Shown: positions 14,697 to 14,911 of the stretch, piece after piece
Layout: each line of letters starts with the position of its first letter
Numbering within the stretch: position 1 is the first letter of the stretch
Assembly (NCBI GenBank): GCA_001825565.1
Contig: MHXM01000131.1
Coordinates: 6,014-20,924 of the forward strand
Reading direction: 5' to 3'
DNA: 14,911 nt
From: Desulfuromonadaceae bacterium GWC2_58_13
GTDB lineage: Bacteria; Desulfobacterota; Desulfuromonadia; Desulfuromonadales; Trichloromonadaceae
Translations under genes and position numbers: made by a program
Notes under the pieces: generated by a model
The model's database searches: none
Seen by the model: only the letters and a program-made list of their open reading frames with translations
Told to the model about the DNA's origin: nothing

Positions 14697-14734
14697 AAGG
14701 ACCTAGCCGTTATTGGTTAGGTCCTTTTGTTTTT
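14697..14734 (+). terminator. Intrinsic terminator after tRNA-Gly
   Basis: AAGGACCTA pairs perfectly with TAGGTCCTT; a G-T and two G-C pairs extend the stem inward to a 6-base loop. A T-rich tract (TTTTGTTTTT type, 14725-14734) follows. It begins eight bases after the tRNA CCA, so the tRNA is probably a single-gene transcript. Confidence 0.9.
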
Positions 14735-14829
14735 GTGTTGTAGTTCATGTTGTAATAACTTTGGTAATTCGACATTCATTTACATTAAATTAGCATTTTC
14801 AGAAATCCCTGTTGTTGCTTGTTGAATTG

Positions 14830-14911
14830 CTATGAAACGGCTGTGAGCCTGCGTCGAAACGAAATAACCGTAGGCAATCCATCTTTCCCTAAAACAACCG
14901 CAAGTTCGTCA
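14830..14911 (-). CDS. Possible C-terminal end of a minus-strand gene (partial)
   Basis: On the minus strand one frame is open from the window edge for 26 residues (14910 down), then stops at TAG (14830-14832). The tail reads DELAVVLGKDGLP ... RRRLTAVS. The other two minus-strand frames stop early. The composition looks protein-like, but the piece is too short to assign and could be chance. Between the tRNA terminator and this stop (about 14735-14829) I see only AT-rich sequence. Confidence 0.25.
   Translation of the reverse strand, partial: DELAVVLGKDGLPTVISFRRRLTAVS

Overview
The window reads as a chromosomal segment of an anaerobic, metal- or electrode-respiring deltaproteobacterium (Desulfobacterota), most likely of the Desulfuromonadales (Geobacter/Desulfuromonas/Pelobacter type). 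The main reasons are a ten-heme DmsE/MtrA-type cytochrome next to an MtrB/PioB-type outer-membrane barrel, a stand-alone MlaE-MlaF-MlaD lipid ABC transporter operon, and the overall gene style. This placement is an inference from gene content; no rRNA or other taxonomic marker is present.

Layout, left to right. (1) 1-2259: the 3' end of a histone-deacetylase/AcuC-family gene overlaps by 4 bp a gene of unknown function with a GNAT-like C-terminal motif, followed 22 bp later by a TPR protein. The three look like one operon. (2) 2279-6561: a candidate promoter with an overlapping inverted repeat precedes a secreted 487-residue protein built from many aromatic 'WPLF'-like segments, then mlaE, mlaF and mlaD. 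These are closely spaced and probably cotranscribed. The MlaD homologue carries five 34-residue tandem repeats after its MCE domain. (3) 6746-10755: a decaheme lipoprotein cytochrome (TTG start), an MtrB/PioB-like barrel (GTG start) and an orphan TrpX-type periplasmic binding protein (GTG start) form a probable electron-transfer operon. (4) 10763-11659, minus strand: an AEC-family carrier that converges on the preceding operon. (5) 11817-13260: a class I/II PLP aminotransferase with its own promoter, a strong ribosome binding site and a strong intrinsic terminator. (6) 13274-14734: a CCA-adding tRNA nucleotidyltransferase, then tRNA-Gly(CCC). The tRNA promoter lies inside the end of the cca gene and its -10 box contains the cca stop codon; a terminator follows. 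(7) 14735-14911: AT-richer sequence with what may be the C-terminal end of a minus-strand gene.

Functionally, the centre of the window is about the cell envelope: a lipid transporter with a candidate envelope partner, and a trans-outer-membrane electron conduit. In the MtrAB model the decaheme protein sits in the barrel and carries electrons across the outer membrane. No MtrC-like surface cytochrome is encoded here, so the terminal partner is either elsewhere or not needed. Most apparent novelty lies in the WPLF-repeat protein, the lipoprotein form of the decaheme cytochrome with its CX3CH heme site, and the binding protein attached to that operon.
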